Of a stretch of 64,000 nt of DNA, positions 1 to 10,500 are shown one piece after another; positions within the stretch are counted from its first letter, which is position 1; every line of letters starts with the position of its first letter. The position numbers were made by a program, and so were the translations under genes. Source of the stretch: an uncultured Bacillota bacterium (lineage in GTDB: Bacteria > Bacillota > Dehalobacteriia > UBA7702); NCBI GenBank assembly GCA_934702375.1, contig CAKUYE010000010.1, positions 25,909 to 89,908 on the forward strand. The letters run 5' to 3'. The notes below the pieces were generated by a model that made no database searches, was not told where the DNA came from, and saw only the letters and a program-made list of their open reading frames with translations.

Positions 1-2
1 AA

Positions 3-701
3 GATTTCTTCTCGGCAGAATTGGAAATCGTTCCTGCGGGAAAAGCCCGGGATTGCGGCCTTGACCGCAGCTTGATCGTAGGCTACGGTCATGATGATCG
101 CTCCTGTGCCTATGCTGCTTTTCGCGCTTTTTGCGATGCCGCCGAAGGAGACAAGACCCTTTGCTGCATGCTGATGGATAAAGAAGAAATCGGCAGCAAC
201 GGTGCAACGGGGATGCAATCTTATTTCTATGAAAATGCTGTGAATGAGCTGCTTTATCTCACCGGCAAGGCTTCCACCGTTGCCCAGGGTCGGGTGATGC
301 GCCGTTCCCGAGTGCTGTCCGCTGATGTCAGCGCAGCTTATGACCCCTGCTATGGTGAGGTTTTTGATAAACGCAACTGCGCCTATCTTGGCAAAGGCCC
401 TGTTTTTAATAAATATACCGGCGCTCGGGGCAAATCCGGCTCCAACGATGCCAACGCAGAGTATCTGGCGGTCATCCGCAAGATACTCCATGACGATGAT
501 GTGACCTTCCAGTCGGCGGAATTGGGGAAAGTAGATGCCGGTGGCGGTGGCACCATTGCTTATATGGCTGCCCGTTATTGCATGGAAGTCGTGGATTGCG
601 GCATTGCTGTTTTAAGTATGCATGCCCCCTTTGAAGTTATCAGTAAAGCGGACCTTTATGAAACTTTCCGTTGCTATCGTACCTTCTTTGAAAAAGCCTG
701 A
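3..701 (+). CDS. M18-family aminopeptidase, C-terminal part (5' end outside window)
   Basis: This is the C-terminal part of a zinc aminopeptidase of the M18 (aspartyl aminopeptidase) family, which removes N-terminal residues from peptides in the cytoplasm. The reading frame is open from the first bases of the window, so the gene begins upstream and only about 232 codons are visible. Family-typical segments are present: an early VPAGKARDCGLDRS stretch, the metal-site region DKEEIGSNGATGMQS, a Gly-rich DAGGGGTIAYMAA segment, and near the end MHAPFEVISKADLYET, which carries a conserved late histidine. The stop is 17 bp before the ABC ATPase gene, so the genes may be cotranscribed, although the products have no obvious functional link. 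Family assignment is fairly secure; the exact substrate is unknown. Confidence 0.85.
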   Translation, partial: DFFSAELEIVPAGKARDCGLDRSLIVGYGHDDRSCAYAAFRAFCDAAEGDKTLCCMLMDKEEIGSNGATGMQSYFYENAVNELLYLTGKASTVAQGRVMRRSRVLSADVSAAYDPCYGEVFDKRNCAYLGKGPVFNKYTGARGKSGSNDANAEYLAVIRKILHDDDVTFQSAELGKVDAGGGGTIAYMAARYCMEVVDCGIAVLSMHAPFEVISKADLYETFRCYRTFFEKA

Positions 702-718
702 GGGCAAAGGATTCGTAT

Positions 719-1423
719 ATGAGTGCTTTTGTTACTTTTGACCATGTGAAAAAAGTATACCGTATGGGGGAAGTTGCCATTGAGGCCTTGCGGGATGTCT
801 CCTTTGAAATTGAAAAAGGGGAAATTTGTGTGATCGTTGGTGCTTCCGGTGCCGGAAAAACCACGTTGCTGAACATTCTCGGCGGCATGGATACACTGAC
901 CGATGGCCATGTTTACCTGGACGGAAAGGATATTTCTGCCTACAATAAACGGCAGCTTACCGAATATCGCCGCTATGATATCGGCTTTGTCTTTCAGTTT
1001 TACAATCTGGTGCAAAACCTCACGGCGTTGGAAAATGTTTCTTTGGCGGCTCAGATCTGTAAAGATCCTTTAGACAGCGCTGAAGTGTTGTGTCGGGTGG
1101 GATTGGAAGATCGTATGGATAATTTCCCTGCCCAGCTTTCCGGCGGGGAGCAGCAAAGGGTGGCCATTGCCCGGGCTTTGGCAAAAAATCCCAAGCTGCT
1201 TCTTTGTGATGAACCCACCGGTGCTTTAGATTACCAGACCGGGAAATCCATTTTGAAATTACTTCAGGATACCGGCCGCAAAACCGGTATGACGGTGGTG
1301 ATCATTACCCATAATCAGGCGCTTACAGCCATGGCGGATCGCGTTATCCATGTGAAAAACGGAACGGTCCTTTCCGAAGAAAAAAACAGTTCCATCATCC
1401 CGGTGGAAGAACTGGAATGGTGA
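719..1423 (+). CDS. ABC transporter ATP-binding protein (MacB/LolD-like)
   Basis: Cytoplasmic ATPase subunit of an ABC exporter of the MacB/LolD/SalX type. The 234-residue protein has a complete nucleotide-binding domain: Walker A GASGAGKT near residues 41-48, a Q-loop at [10 protein letters not shown], the signature LSGGEQQR near 140-147, Walker [13 protein letters not shown], and a switch histidine in VIITHNQ. The D-loop and spacing are those of the family that powers mechanotransmission through FtsX-like permeases rather than solute import. It lies 6 bp upstream of the large FtsX-type permease and must work with it. The start is the ATG at 719, preceded by an AAAGGA-like ribosome site. The cargo (peptide, lipoprotein or antibiotic) cannot be read from the sequence. 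Confidence 0.93.
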   Translation: MSAFVTFDHVKKVYRMGEVAIEALRDVSFEIEKGEICVIVGASGAGKTTLLNILGGMDTLTDGHVYLDGKDISAYNKRQLTEYRRYDIGFVFQFYNLVQNLTALENVSLAAQICKDPLDSAEVLCRVGLEDRMDNFPAQLSGGEQQRVAIARALAKNPKLLLCDEPTGALDYQTGKSILKLLQDTGRKTGMTVVIITHNQALTAMADRVIHVKNGTVLSEEKNSSIIPVEELEW

Positions 1424-1429
1424 TGAGGT

Positions 1430-4390
1430 ATGCTGAAAAGATCAACTTTTCGTGAAATAAAAGATAGCCTTGGCCGTTTTTTAGCCATCCTTGCCATTGT
1501 TGCCCTTGGGGTAGGTTTCTTTGCCGGCCTTAAGGTTACCAAAGAAGCGATGTTGGAAACGACGGAGTCATATCTTAATGAGGAAAATTTTTACGATTTC
1601 CAGATTCAGTCAACCCTGAGCCTGACCGAAGAGGACCGCGTTGCTTTTGCCGGGGTAAAGGGAGTGGCCGATGCCGAAGGGGATATTTCTTATCCTGCAT
1701 TGTATCACCTGGAAAACGATGATTCTGAGGCGGTTATGGTATTTCATCGGTTGCCGGAAACGATTAACAAAGTCTCCTTAAAAAAAGGACGACTTCCCAA
1801 CGACGCCGAAGAATGTGCCGTAGATTATGCCTTGCTTGGAGATATCCGGCTGGGCGACGTGATCACGCTGACAGAAAATAATGAAAAAGAAACGCTGGAT
1901 GCTTTTGCACAAAAGAAATATACGGTAGTGGGATTTGTATCCTCTCCGCTGTATCTTAATTTCGAGCGGGGTAATACCTCTCTCGGCAACGGGTCGGTGA
2001 AGGGCTTTGCCTATTTAAGCGAAGAAGGCTTTGATACCGATTATTATACTTCGATATATCTTACGCTAAAGCAGCACGAACCCATTTATTCCGATGCCTA
2101 TGACCACTTGGCTGATAAATATCAAAAGACACTGGAAAATCTGGCGGAAGAACGCGGCCAACTGCGTTATGATGAGATTGTAGGGGAAGCAAAGGATTCC
2201 CTTGCCGAGGGACAAGTGGAATATGACCGGAATTATCAAAAATACCGCAGTGAAAAGGCCTCTGCTCAAAAAGAGCTCCAAAGCAGCTATGCTCAGCTCC
2301 GGGAAGGCAGCAGCCAACTGAAAGCCGGAGAAGATGAGCTTACTCAAAAGCAAGAGGAACTGAACGCCTCCCTTGAACAGGTAACGGAGGGATTAACCGC
2401 CGTTGGAGAACAACGCAGTCAATTGGAAGCTGCAAAGGAAACCATGGCGGAAGAAGACTATGCCGCAGCCGTTGCGCAGCTGGATTCCACGGAGGAAGCG
2501 CTGCAGCAGCAAAAGGCGCAGATCGAAGGCGGTTTGGAACAGGTTTCTGCCGGATTGACGGCCCTTGCCGAGGAGAAGAATCGTCTGGAGGGAGGGTATC
2601 GCCAATATTATGCCGGAAAGGCCAAAGCCGAAGCCGGTTTTCGGGATGCTGAGTCTCAGTTGGCAGATGCCCAAAAGAAACTGGATGATGCCGCGGCGGA
2701 AATTGAAGATATCGCAACTGCCGATACTTATGTTTTAGGCCGGGATACCAATACCGGATATCTTTGCTTTGAAAGTGATGCGGAGATCGTGAATAGCATT
2801 GCCAAGGTTTTTCCGGTATTCTTTTTCCTTGTTGCAGCCTTGGTTTGCATGACAACGATGTCTCGTATGGTGGATGAACAGCGCACACAGATCGGTATTC
2901 TTAAGGCCTTGGGGTACCGCAACGGTGCCATTGCTGGGAAGTTTCTTTTTTATGCCGGCAGCGCGGCTTTCCTTGGTTGTGCAATCGGCTTTTTCGGCGG
3001 CTGCTATCTTTTCCCCAAGGTGATCTGGTATGCATATGGCATGACGTATGATTTCAATGCCCATTTGCGTTATGTTATCAATGTACCTTTGGGCCTGCTT
3101 TGTCTGGGCGTTTCGCTGTTATGCTCCATGGGGGTTGCCCTCTACTGCTGCCTTGATGAACTGCGGGAAGTTCCTGCTCAGCTGATTCGTCCCAAGGCCC
3201 CGAAAAACGGAAAGCGGATTTTGCTGGAGCGGTTCACCTTTTTCTGGTCCCGTCTGGGATTTCTGTATAAAGTTTCCTTCCGCAACATCTTTCGGTATAA
3301 AAAACGCTTTTTTATGATGGTGGTAGGCATCAGCGGCTGTACCGCTTTGCTCCTTGCCGGTTTGGGCATCCAGGATACCATTAAAAATGTGGTAAATTTT
3401 CAGTACGATGAGATTCAGCTGTTTGATTACAGCGTGACTTTTGATGAAGATATGGATGCCGATGCCCAACAATCGTTTTTGGACGATTATCGCAAAGATC
3501 TGGAGGAAGTTCTCTTTGTTCATCAGGGGAGCTATGACCTGATTTACGGAAGAGAAACGAAAGCTGTTAACATTGTGATTGCAGAAGATAAACGTTTTCC
3601 GGATTTTGTCAGCCTTCATCGTCACGATGGTACGGAAATCTCCTATCCTCGAGCCGGGGAAGTGGTGATCTGTAAAAATCTGGCTGATGAATATCATTTG
3701 AAAGTTGGCGATACCGTGACTTTTCGTAATGAGGACCATCGCGAAATGACCGCTGCCGTCAGTGATATCTGCGAAAACTTCATCTATAACTATGTTTACG
3801 CCGCCTCTGCCGATTATGAAAAGGGGTTTGGCACTGTTCCCACTGTAAAAACCGCTTATGTTGATGTGGGTACCGATGATGTGGATTCCATTTACCAATC
3901 GTCGGCAAAGGTTCTTGGAGATGACCGTGTGCTGACGGTGGGTGTGAATGATGAGATGCGCCAGCGGGTCAACAATATGATGGAAAGTCTGAACTATGTT
4001 GTGCTGCTGGTAATCTTTTCCGCCGGAGCTTTGGCGTTTATCGTGTTGTACAATCTCACCAATATCAATATCCGGGAGCGGATGCGGGAGATTGCCACCA
4101 TTAAAGTCTTGGGCTTTTTCCCTCGGGAAACCTCTCTCTATGTTTTTCGGGAAAATGTGTTTCTTACCGCCATCAGTGCTGTCTGCGGTTTGTTTCTTGG
4201 CCGTCTCCTGCTCAATTTTATCATCAGTAAGATCCAGAATGATCTGATCTATTTTGATCCTCGTATCTCGGTTCTCAGCTATGTTCTTGCCGTGGTACTC
4301 ACCTTCGTCTTTGCACTGCTGGTAAATCTAGTCATGACAAGAAAGCTGGAAAAAATCAGCATGGTAGAGTCTCTGAAATCTATTGAGTAA
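1430..4390 (+). CDS. Large FtsX-type ABC transporter permease with coiled-coil insert
   Basis: Membrane partner of the preceding ATPase. At 986 residues it is far longer than a minimal MacB-type permease. It has an N-terminal membrane helix (about residues 17-36), an extracytoplasmic domain, then a Gln/Glu/Ala-rich coiled-coil segment at about 240-425. After that come a first FtsX domain (helices near 461-485, 510-530 and 555-575) and a second half with a helix near 626-650, another extracytoplasmic domain and a C-terminal FtsX domain (about 855-967). Both FtsX copies keep the typical cytoplasmic segment after the first helix (QIGILKALGY and REIATIKVLGF). Duplicated FtsX permeases with a central coiled coil are common in Bacillota. 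A perfect hairpin terminator follows the stop, closing the operon. Cargo unknown. Confidence 0.9.
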   Translation: MLKRSTFREIKDSLGRFLAILAIVALGVGFFAGLKVTKEAMLETTESYLNEENFYDFQIQSTLSLTEEDRVAFAGVKGVADAEGDISYPALYHLENDDSEAVMVFHRLPETINKVSLKKGRLPNDAEECAVDYALLGDIRLGDVITLTENNEKETLDAFAQKKYTVVGFVSSPLYLNFERGNTSLGNGSVKGFAYLSEEGFDTDYYTSIYLTLKQHEPIYSDAYDHLADKYQKTLENLAEERGQLRYDEIVGEAKDSLAEGQVEYDRNYQKYRSEKASAQKELQSSYAQLREGSSQLKAGEDELTQKQEELNASLEQVTEGLTAVGEQRSQLEAAKETMAEEDYAAAVAQLDSTEEALQQQKAQIEGGLEQVSAGLTALAEEKNRLEGGYRQYYAGKAKAEAGFRDAESQLADAQKKLDDAAAEIEDIATADTYVLGRDTNTGYLCFESDAEIVNSIAKVFPVFFFLVAALVCMTTMSRMVDEQRTQIGILKALGYRNGAIAGKFLFYAGSAAFLGCAIGFFGGCYLFPKVIWYAYGMTYDFNAHLRYVINVPLGLLCLGVSLLCSMGVALYCCLDELREVPAQLIRPKAPKNGKRILLERFTFFWSRLGFLYKVSFRNIFRYKKRFFMMVVGISGCTALLLAGLGIQDTIKNVVNFQYDEIQLFDYSVTFDEDMDADAQQSFLDDYRKDLEEVLFVHQGSYDLIYGRETKAVNIVIAEDKRFPDFVSLHRHDGTEISYPRAGEVVICKNLADEYHLKVGDTVTFRNEDHREMTAAVSDICENFIYNYVYAASADYEKGFGTVPTVKTAYVDVGTDDVDSIYQSSAKVLGDDRVLTVGVNDEMRQRVNNMMESLNYVVLLVIFSAGALAFIVLYNLTNINIRERMREIATIKVLGFFPRETSLYVFRENVFLTAISAVCGLFLGRLLLNFIISKIQNDLIYFDPRISVLSYVLAVVLTFVFALLVNLVMTRKLEKISMVESLKSIE

Positions 4391-4433
4391 ATGATGCTGA
4401 AAGAACAATAAAATTGCGTTATCATTGCTATCG

Positions 4434-4469
4434 AAACACCTGCCGGGTCAGTTCCCGGCAGGTGTTTTA
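4434..4469 (+). terminator. Rho-independent terminator of the ABC exporter operon
   Basis: A 14-bp perfect GC-rich hairpin (arms about 4434-4447 and 4454-4467, six-base loop) followed by a short T run. It sits 44 bp after the permease stop. The same hairpin marks the left edge of the polyvalent-protein island: phage-like coding sequence begins within about 10 bp of it. Confidence 0.88.
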
Positions 4470-4564
4470 GTGTCGTATTTTCCTTAAAGAGTAAGAATCC
4501 TGTTGCCCAGATCCTTGCTCATGAGCTTACCCACTCCATTGAGGGAACGGCGTATTACGAGCAG

Positions 4565-7500
4565 ATGAAGAAGCTTGTATTTAAATACTATCGTTCCAGC
4601 TTGACGGAAGCCCAGGCCAATGTAAAATGGACTTACGAAGGGCAAGTGAAGAGCATTGACGATATTAACAGTGAAGTGATGGCGGAATTCTTTGAAAAGA
4701 AGGGCATCACGGATACGGAAACGCTGCGCTCTATCGTGAAGGAGAACCGGAGCTTCGCTGAAAAGTTTGTGGATTGGTTGAATCGTGTTATCCAGCGTAT
4801 TACCGGTACAAAGGAACAACGATTCCTTTTGAAGGTGCGGAATCAGTGGAAGAAAGCACTGCGTGAGGTGAAGGAGGACATAAAAAATACACCTGCCGAA
4901 GCGGGTGTGGAAACACGTAAATTTTCTCTTAGGGAGCAGAAAATCCCGAAAACATGGAAAGAACTTGTTGACGGTAGGAAAGTTAAGGTCGTATCTTTGG
5001 ACGATACGCCGCATTTTGAGGGCAATACCGCTGGTGAAAAAAGGAGCAATTTAATATCGGAGCTAGATAAACGTCAAGTGTTTGATGAGCCTCACTTTAA
5101 CAGTGACACTGGAACTATGATATTTGTTATGAGATCGGGCGTGCGTCATTCGTTGGAAAATTTGAGCGCCAGAACGCTTGCAACTTTGTATCATGTTTCA
5201 GATGTAGTCCGGCATGCAGTATTTATCGGTCGCGGCAGAAAGGGCGATGAAGGCAAAACTTATAAAACCTATGCTTTTGTAGCTGCTGCCCAACAGAAAG
5301 GTGTTGGCATATATCCCATTAAAGTAATTGTGCGGGAATATAAAATAGGAGGCGGGGTACTTCCGCCCAATGTAAAAGCTTACTTCGAACAGCATCTTGA
5401 AATGGAAGCTTATGCGCGCTTTTATGATGCATCTGTTGTGATTGCTGAGATCGAAGAGGATGACACACCTATTGTGACTGCGAAAAAAGAAGAAGCAGAC
5501 GATCACAATGGGGTCTATCCAAAATCGGACGACGCTCCCACTACGCCTGCTTCTGCAATAAGTTTAGCAGAATTGCTGGAGCCTGTCAAGAACGAATTGA
5601 GGGAATATTTGCCGAAAGATGCTTTTTCTGGTGATGCACGGTATTCTGTCAGTGAAAAAGATGGCTCGGAACGTATTAGCGATAATGTTGGATCGGAAGT
5701 ATCCTTCAGCGTTACGAAAGACGATGCTTTGTTTGAAAAAGCTGTTAACAGGAATGCCAAATTGCAGAATGTATCGGACAGCGTATTGAATGAAGCCGGT
5801 CGAGTGCGGGAAGCAATCAAAGCTTTGTATCAGGATAAATTCATTGCCGATGAAATGAGCAAAGGGTCTACGAGGCAGAAGAACGGTTCCTATGGCGTGT
5901 CCTTTGAAAACACAACGATTTGCTCTCGATCTTTGGCGTTGGAATCTATTGTTGAAGCGGTGGCGAAAAAAATCGGCAGGCCTTTGAACGAGAGGGAATC
6001 GATTATCGTTGCTCAGGAATTCATGCAGTATTCCCCGAATCCGGAGTGCCTCTACTGTTACCAAGCGAATGCTAAAAGAGGATTTGAGAATGCCCTTAAT
6101 ACGTATCTGGAGTATCGAAAGGCAGCCATTGAGCGGTATCGCCAAGGGATGAGCTTTGAAGAAAACCTCGATGCTCATCTTCGCTCCGGACGAAGCAAGA
6201 GTGCGCGAACAGCGAGACAGGAAGCGCGAGTCAGAACATGGATTCGAATCGCAGAGAACGGTATTCCGAAGGCTCCTGCGATTTATTTTACAAGCCCAAA
6301 GGCAATTGATGATGCGATTGCGGATCCGAAGATTCCGAAAGCAATTAAAGATCAGCTGAAAGATGCAAGGAAATTTGCGCAGGATGCATCAAGAGCACAT
6401 AAAAGAATGTACTACGCTGCGTATAATGGCGAGATATTAAAGATCAAGCAGAGTAAGATTGAGGAATGGAACGGAGAATACGGAATCCGGATGTACTCCT
6501 TCTCTGACTTTTCGCCTGCCTTTATCTTGGAGAATATGCAGATGGTGACCGATGCTGCTGTTAGAGGCGCGAAAATGCTGGCATATACCAAGGAAGCGGA
6601 TTTCGTTAATATCTTTGGTTCGACCGGCATGGCAATTAATATATCTGTGGCCGGATACGAAAGCAACGGTGAATTCATTTGCGATGGCATGCAGGGGATG
6701 GAATGGGAAGAAGCAAAAGCCCTTCGAAATAAATATCCTGCAGCAGGTGTCGCTTATGTTGCCAAGAACGACCGCGAAGTTGAATGGGCGATGGATCAGG
6801 AATGGATCGATACGGTAATTCCTTTTCATATCTCTTCCGGATCGGCATCGATGGCGGAAGCTATGAACTGGCAAAATTATACTCAGATTCAAAGCGAAAA
6901 AGCCAAGGACGGCGGCAGCGTAACAAAGCTGGAGCATCAATCGGTTTATCCTCCGGAACACCTGAACAACAAGGACACATACCTTGCCAAATGCGAAGAA
7001 TACGGTCTTGTTCCGAAGTTTGAGCGGTGGATCGATCATCCCGGCTATATGAAACTGGTGAACGAAACACGGCTTGCTACTAACGAAATGGAGGCGGTAC
7101 AGCCTGTATTCAATGAAGAGGCGGCAAAGGATTGTCTCAATGAATTTACCGGATACGATCAGCCGGTAGGCGGCTCGGAAAGAGCGAACAACTTCGTTGT
7201 TGATTCTATCGGGAATACTCTTTCGGAAAAAGGCGAGGGGAAGAAAAAGCGGTATTCGCTTAGCTCCGTGAAGCCTGTAGAGCCTTCTTCCGGGAAGTGG
7301 GAGCGTGGAATCACCTTTGATGAGTTAAAAGCGATGCATCCGGATGCATACGATATCGTGGTGGATGAGGCGGAGAAACGCAATCCAACACAGATCCGAG
7401 GTACGGTAAGTACTTATCGGAAAATCTACAATATGTTAAAGGCTGGCAATTTTAAAGGAACGATCCTTGATGCTAGCAGTGGCCTTGGCTACGGAACGAA

Positions 7501-10500
7501 AGCCGGTATCGAAGAATATGGCTTTGATGTTGAGGATATCGAGCCGTACCCTGATGCAAAGTACCAACCGAAATATACGGATTATTCTAAGCTGCATAAA
7601 CAGTACGATGTAATTATTAGCAATGCTGTTTTAAACGTTGTAACTCAAGATGTGCGAGATAATCTTGTTGTTAAGATGGGGGAACTTTTGGCTCCCGGTG
7701 GCAAGATGTTTGTCAACGTCAGAGGAAAAGAAGTACTCGAAAACAAGACAAATGATGTAATTGACCGGGATAATCGGGAAGTGTACGTTGCCTCTACCGG
7801 TAGCTATCAGAAGGGCTTTACCAAGGAAGAATTACGGGCATATTTGGAAGATGCTCTTGGTGAAGGATACACAGTGAATACCGGCGTGAAGTTTGGCGGG
7901 GTTTCTGCTGTTGTGACGAAAAGTAACGTCCGGTATTCTGTTGCCAAAACCACAGATGGCCGGAACTGCGTTTTTGCCGATAGCGATATCTTATACAAGG
8001 GTAGATTAAATGGCAAAACAGAAGTTCAGGCGGTTGCGGATGCTATTGCGAGTATTGTTGGCAATGATTATACTGTATTGTCTACCGGCAATGTGACATA
8101 CATTGGGAAGGATTTGCCGGGAGAATACTTGTATTCAGAGTCTGCGAAAAGACTAATCAAGGCAAAAGGGAACAGATCTAAAGCAAAGAAACTTGCAGCC
8201 GGTCATCTGGGAGAGCTTATAGAAATTGCAGTTAATCAGAAATGGCAACAAAACCATAAGAAGAAGCATAGGACTGATTCTCAACGTGGTTGGCTACGCT
8301 ATGACGTTCATTTTGCGGTACCTGTCTTGAATAAAAAGCGAAAAATGACCGATGCCAAAGTGTACGATGCTACGTTGCTTGTTCGTATGGATGCGGATGG
8401 AAAAGATTATCTGTATGATATGATTGACGTAAAAAATAGCACCTTGCTTGTGGAGCCTTCTTCCTTACGGAAGTTGATTGCCTCTTGGAACAAGAGACAA
8501 CAGCCCATCATAGGCGCTGCAAATAGCAGCGCGAAGCAAGGTGCTATTAATAATAACAGTATATCTGATTCCGGCAAAGATGTCAATGAAAAACATTCCA
8601 TTACCAAAAAAAGTCAGCAGCAGGCTGCATCTGCTTTGGTGGCGGAGCTGAAAGAAAGCCTTGGTCAACGTAAGACCGGTCAGAAGGAATTGAACGCTTT
8701 GCTGAAGTCGATCAAAGATAAAATCCTCGATACCGGGGCATATTCTTACTCCGATGTCGAGGATGTATTGGAGCAGGCATACAGTACCGGCGGTGAAATG
8801 GAAGCAATGACGGATGACATTGCCGAAGCAAAGGAATATCTGAAAGGACAGCGTATCTATATCCCTGAAGATGTACGGTCGGATGTAGGATTAAACGGCA
8901 GCCTGAGCGCCTCTAACCGAAAGATGGTCGGGAACCGCACCTCCTTCACTACGGATGATTCCGTGGAAGGGATTGATGTATTTTACCGTGAGATCTCGGC
9001 AGAATTTCCTTCCTTGTTCCCTGCAGATATCTACGATGCTTCGGAGCAGGCGAAGCTGATTTATGGCATCGCTACTGCTTCGGATCGCTTTGTATCTTTT
9101 GAACAGTTGGATAATGAAGCGGAAAAAGAAGGGGCAAAACCGGAAGAGTTGATCTACGAGACCATGCGGAAGGATATTGAGGACACCTTTAAAAGCTTGG
9201 CACGGTTGAATGCCTACGATGAAGCGAAGCCTCAAAAGCAAAAGGAATCTTCCAAAAAGAACGATGCGGAAAAGCAGAGGATTAAGGATGAAGAAGGTAC
9301 GATGCGTACCTTTGATAAAATCCGCGCTGCCGATCGGAAGCAGCGAATCAAGGAAGATCAGGAAGCTCTGCGGCTCTTCGATAAGCTCATGCGGGAGAAA
9401 GATCGAAACTTTGAAGCCCTGGATCATAGCTGGAAGGTGAAAACGGCGCGATTAGTAAAGAAGCATAAAAAAGAGCTTGACAAAGAGCTGGAGCGCACCA
9501 CAAAAGAGGTAAACGAAGCCAGAGATAAGCGGGAAAAGGAAGTGGCGGAGAGCTACGATAAAATCATTCGTGATTACGAAAGAGGCCGGATCAAGGATGA
9601 GGAAAGAGCCTTGAAGCTTTTCGATAAAATTCTTGCCGAGGATGAAGCTTTGGCTTTGGAATTTTTGGAAATCGGTGATTTCCGCAATGTAGATCGGGTT
9701 GTGGCCTTTTATGACCGCATTTTAAAATCGGAAAGAGCGAAAGCCGAAACGAAGCGGAAAGCCGAAGAAGCTTTGAAGCGCCGGGAAGAAGTGATGAAAT
9801 CTCGGGCGAAAGATCGCGCTGCTCATAAGGAGCGCATGGAAAAGGCGAAGGAAATGCTGCGGGAATCCAATAAGGCTGCCAGAGCTAATATTCCCAAAGG
9901 ATCGCGGCGGGATATGTATCTGAAGAACCGCAGCTCTCAGAAGGTTGCAAAGGGTTTTGTCGGGGATATCCTAAATGTCTTGATGCGCATTGAAGAAGGG
10001 TTTTTGACGGAGAATGATATTTCCGTAATCAAAAACTCCAAAGGGCAGGAAATAGAGGTTGTCTTTGACGAAAACGGCCAGATTCTCTACGAACGGAAGC
10101 CGGGGATGGAGCATTGGGATATCTCTACCCGCGTTAACGAATTGACTCCCGGTCTTGCGCTGGTGTACGAGGCGGAACAGCAGGGGATTGACGGAGATCA
10201 ATTCTATACGATTTACGCGGCTCTTAAAGGGCAAGTGCCGGATACGCCTATTAAGGGATTGAGAAATGTTACCACCAAAAAAGCAAAACAGATGCGGTAC
10301 ATTAACAGCCTTGACCTTACGGCGCGGCAAAAGAATTTCCTTTATCTGGATGTGTGCAACTTTTATTCGGACGGTATGCCGTTGTTTCAAGACGGCGGCA
10401 CTAATAAAGCCGTGAAGGGGAACCGCAGAGGGCGGCTGACAAGAATGCTGGATGAAATTGCCTTGGATATGTATGCAGGCAATACCATTGAATTAAAGAC

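Noticed and set aside
4412..4564. A hidden upstream start that would restore the HELTH domain to the polyvalent protein
   Set aside because: All codons between the stop at 4409 and ATG 4565 were read. None is ATG, GTG or TTG, and the first part overlaps the host terminator hairpin.
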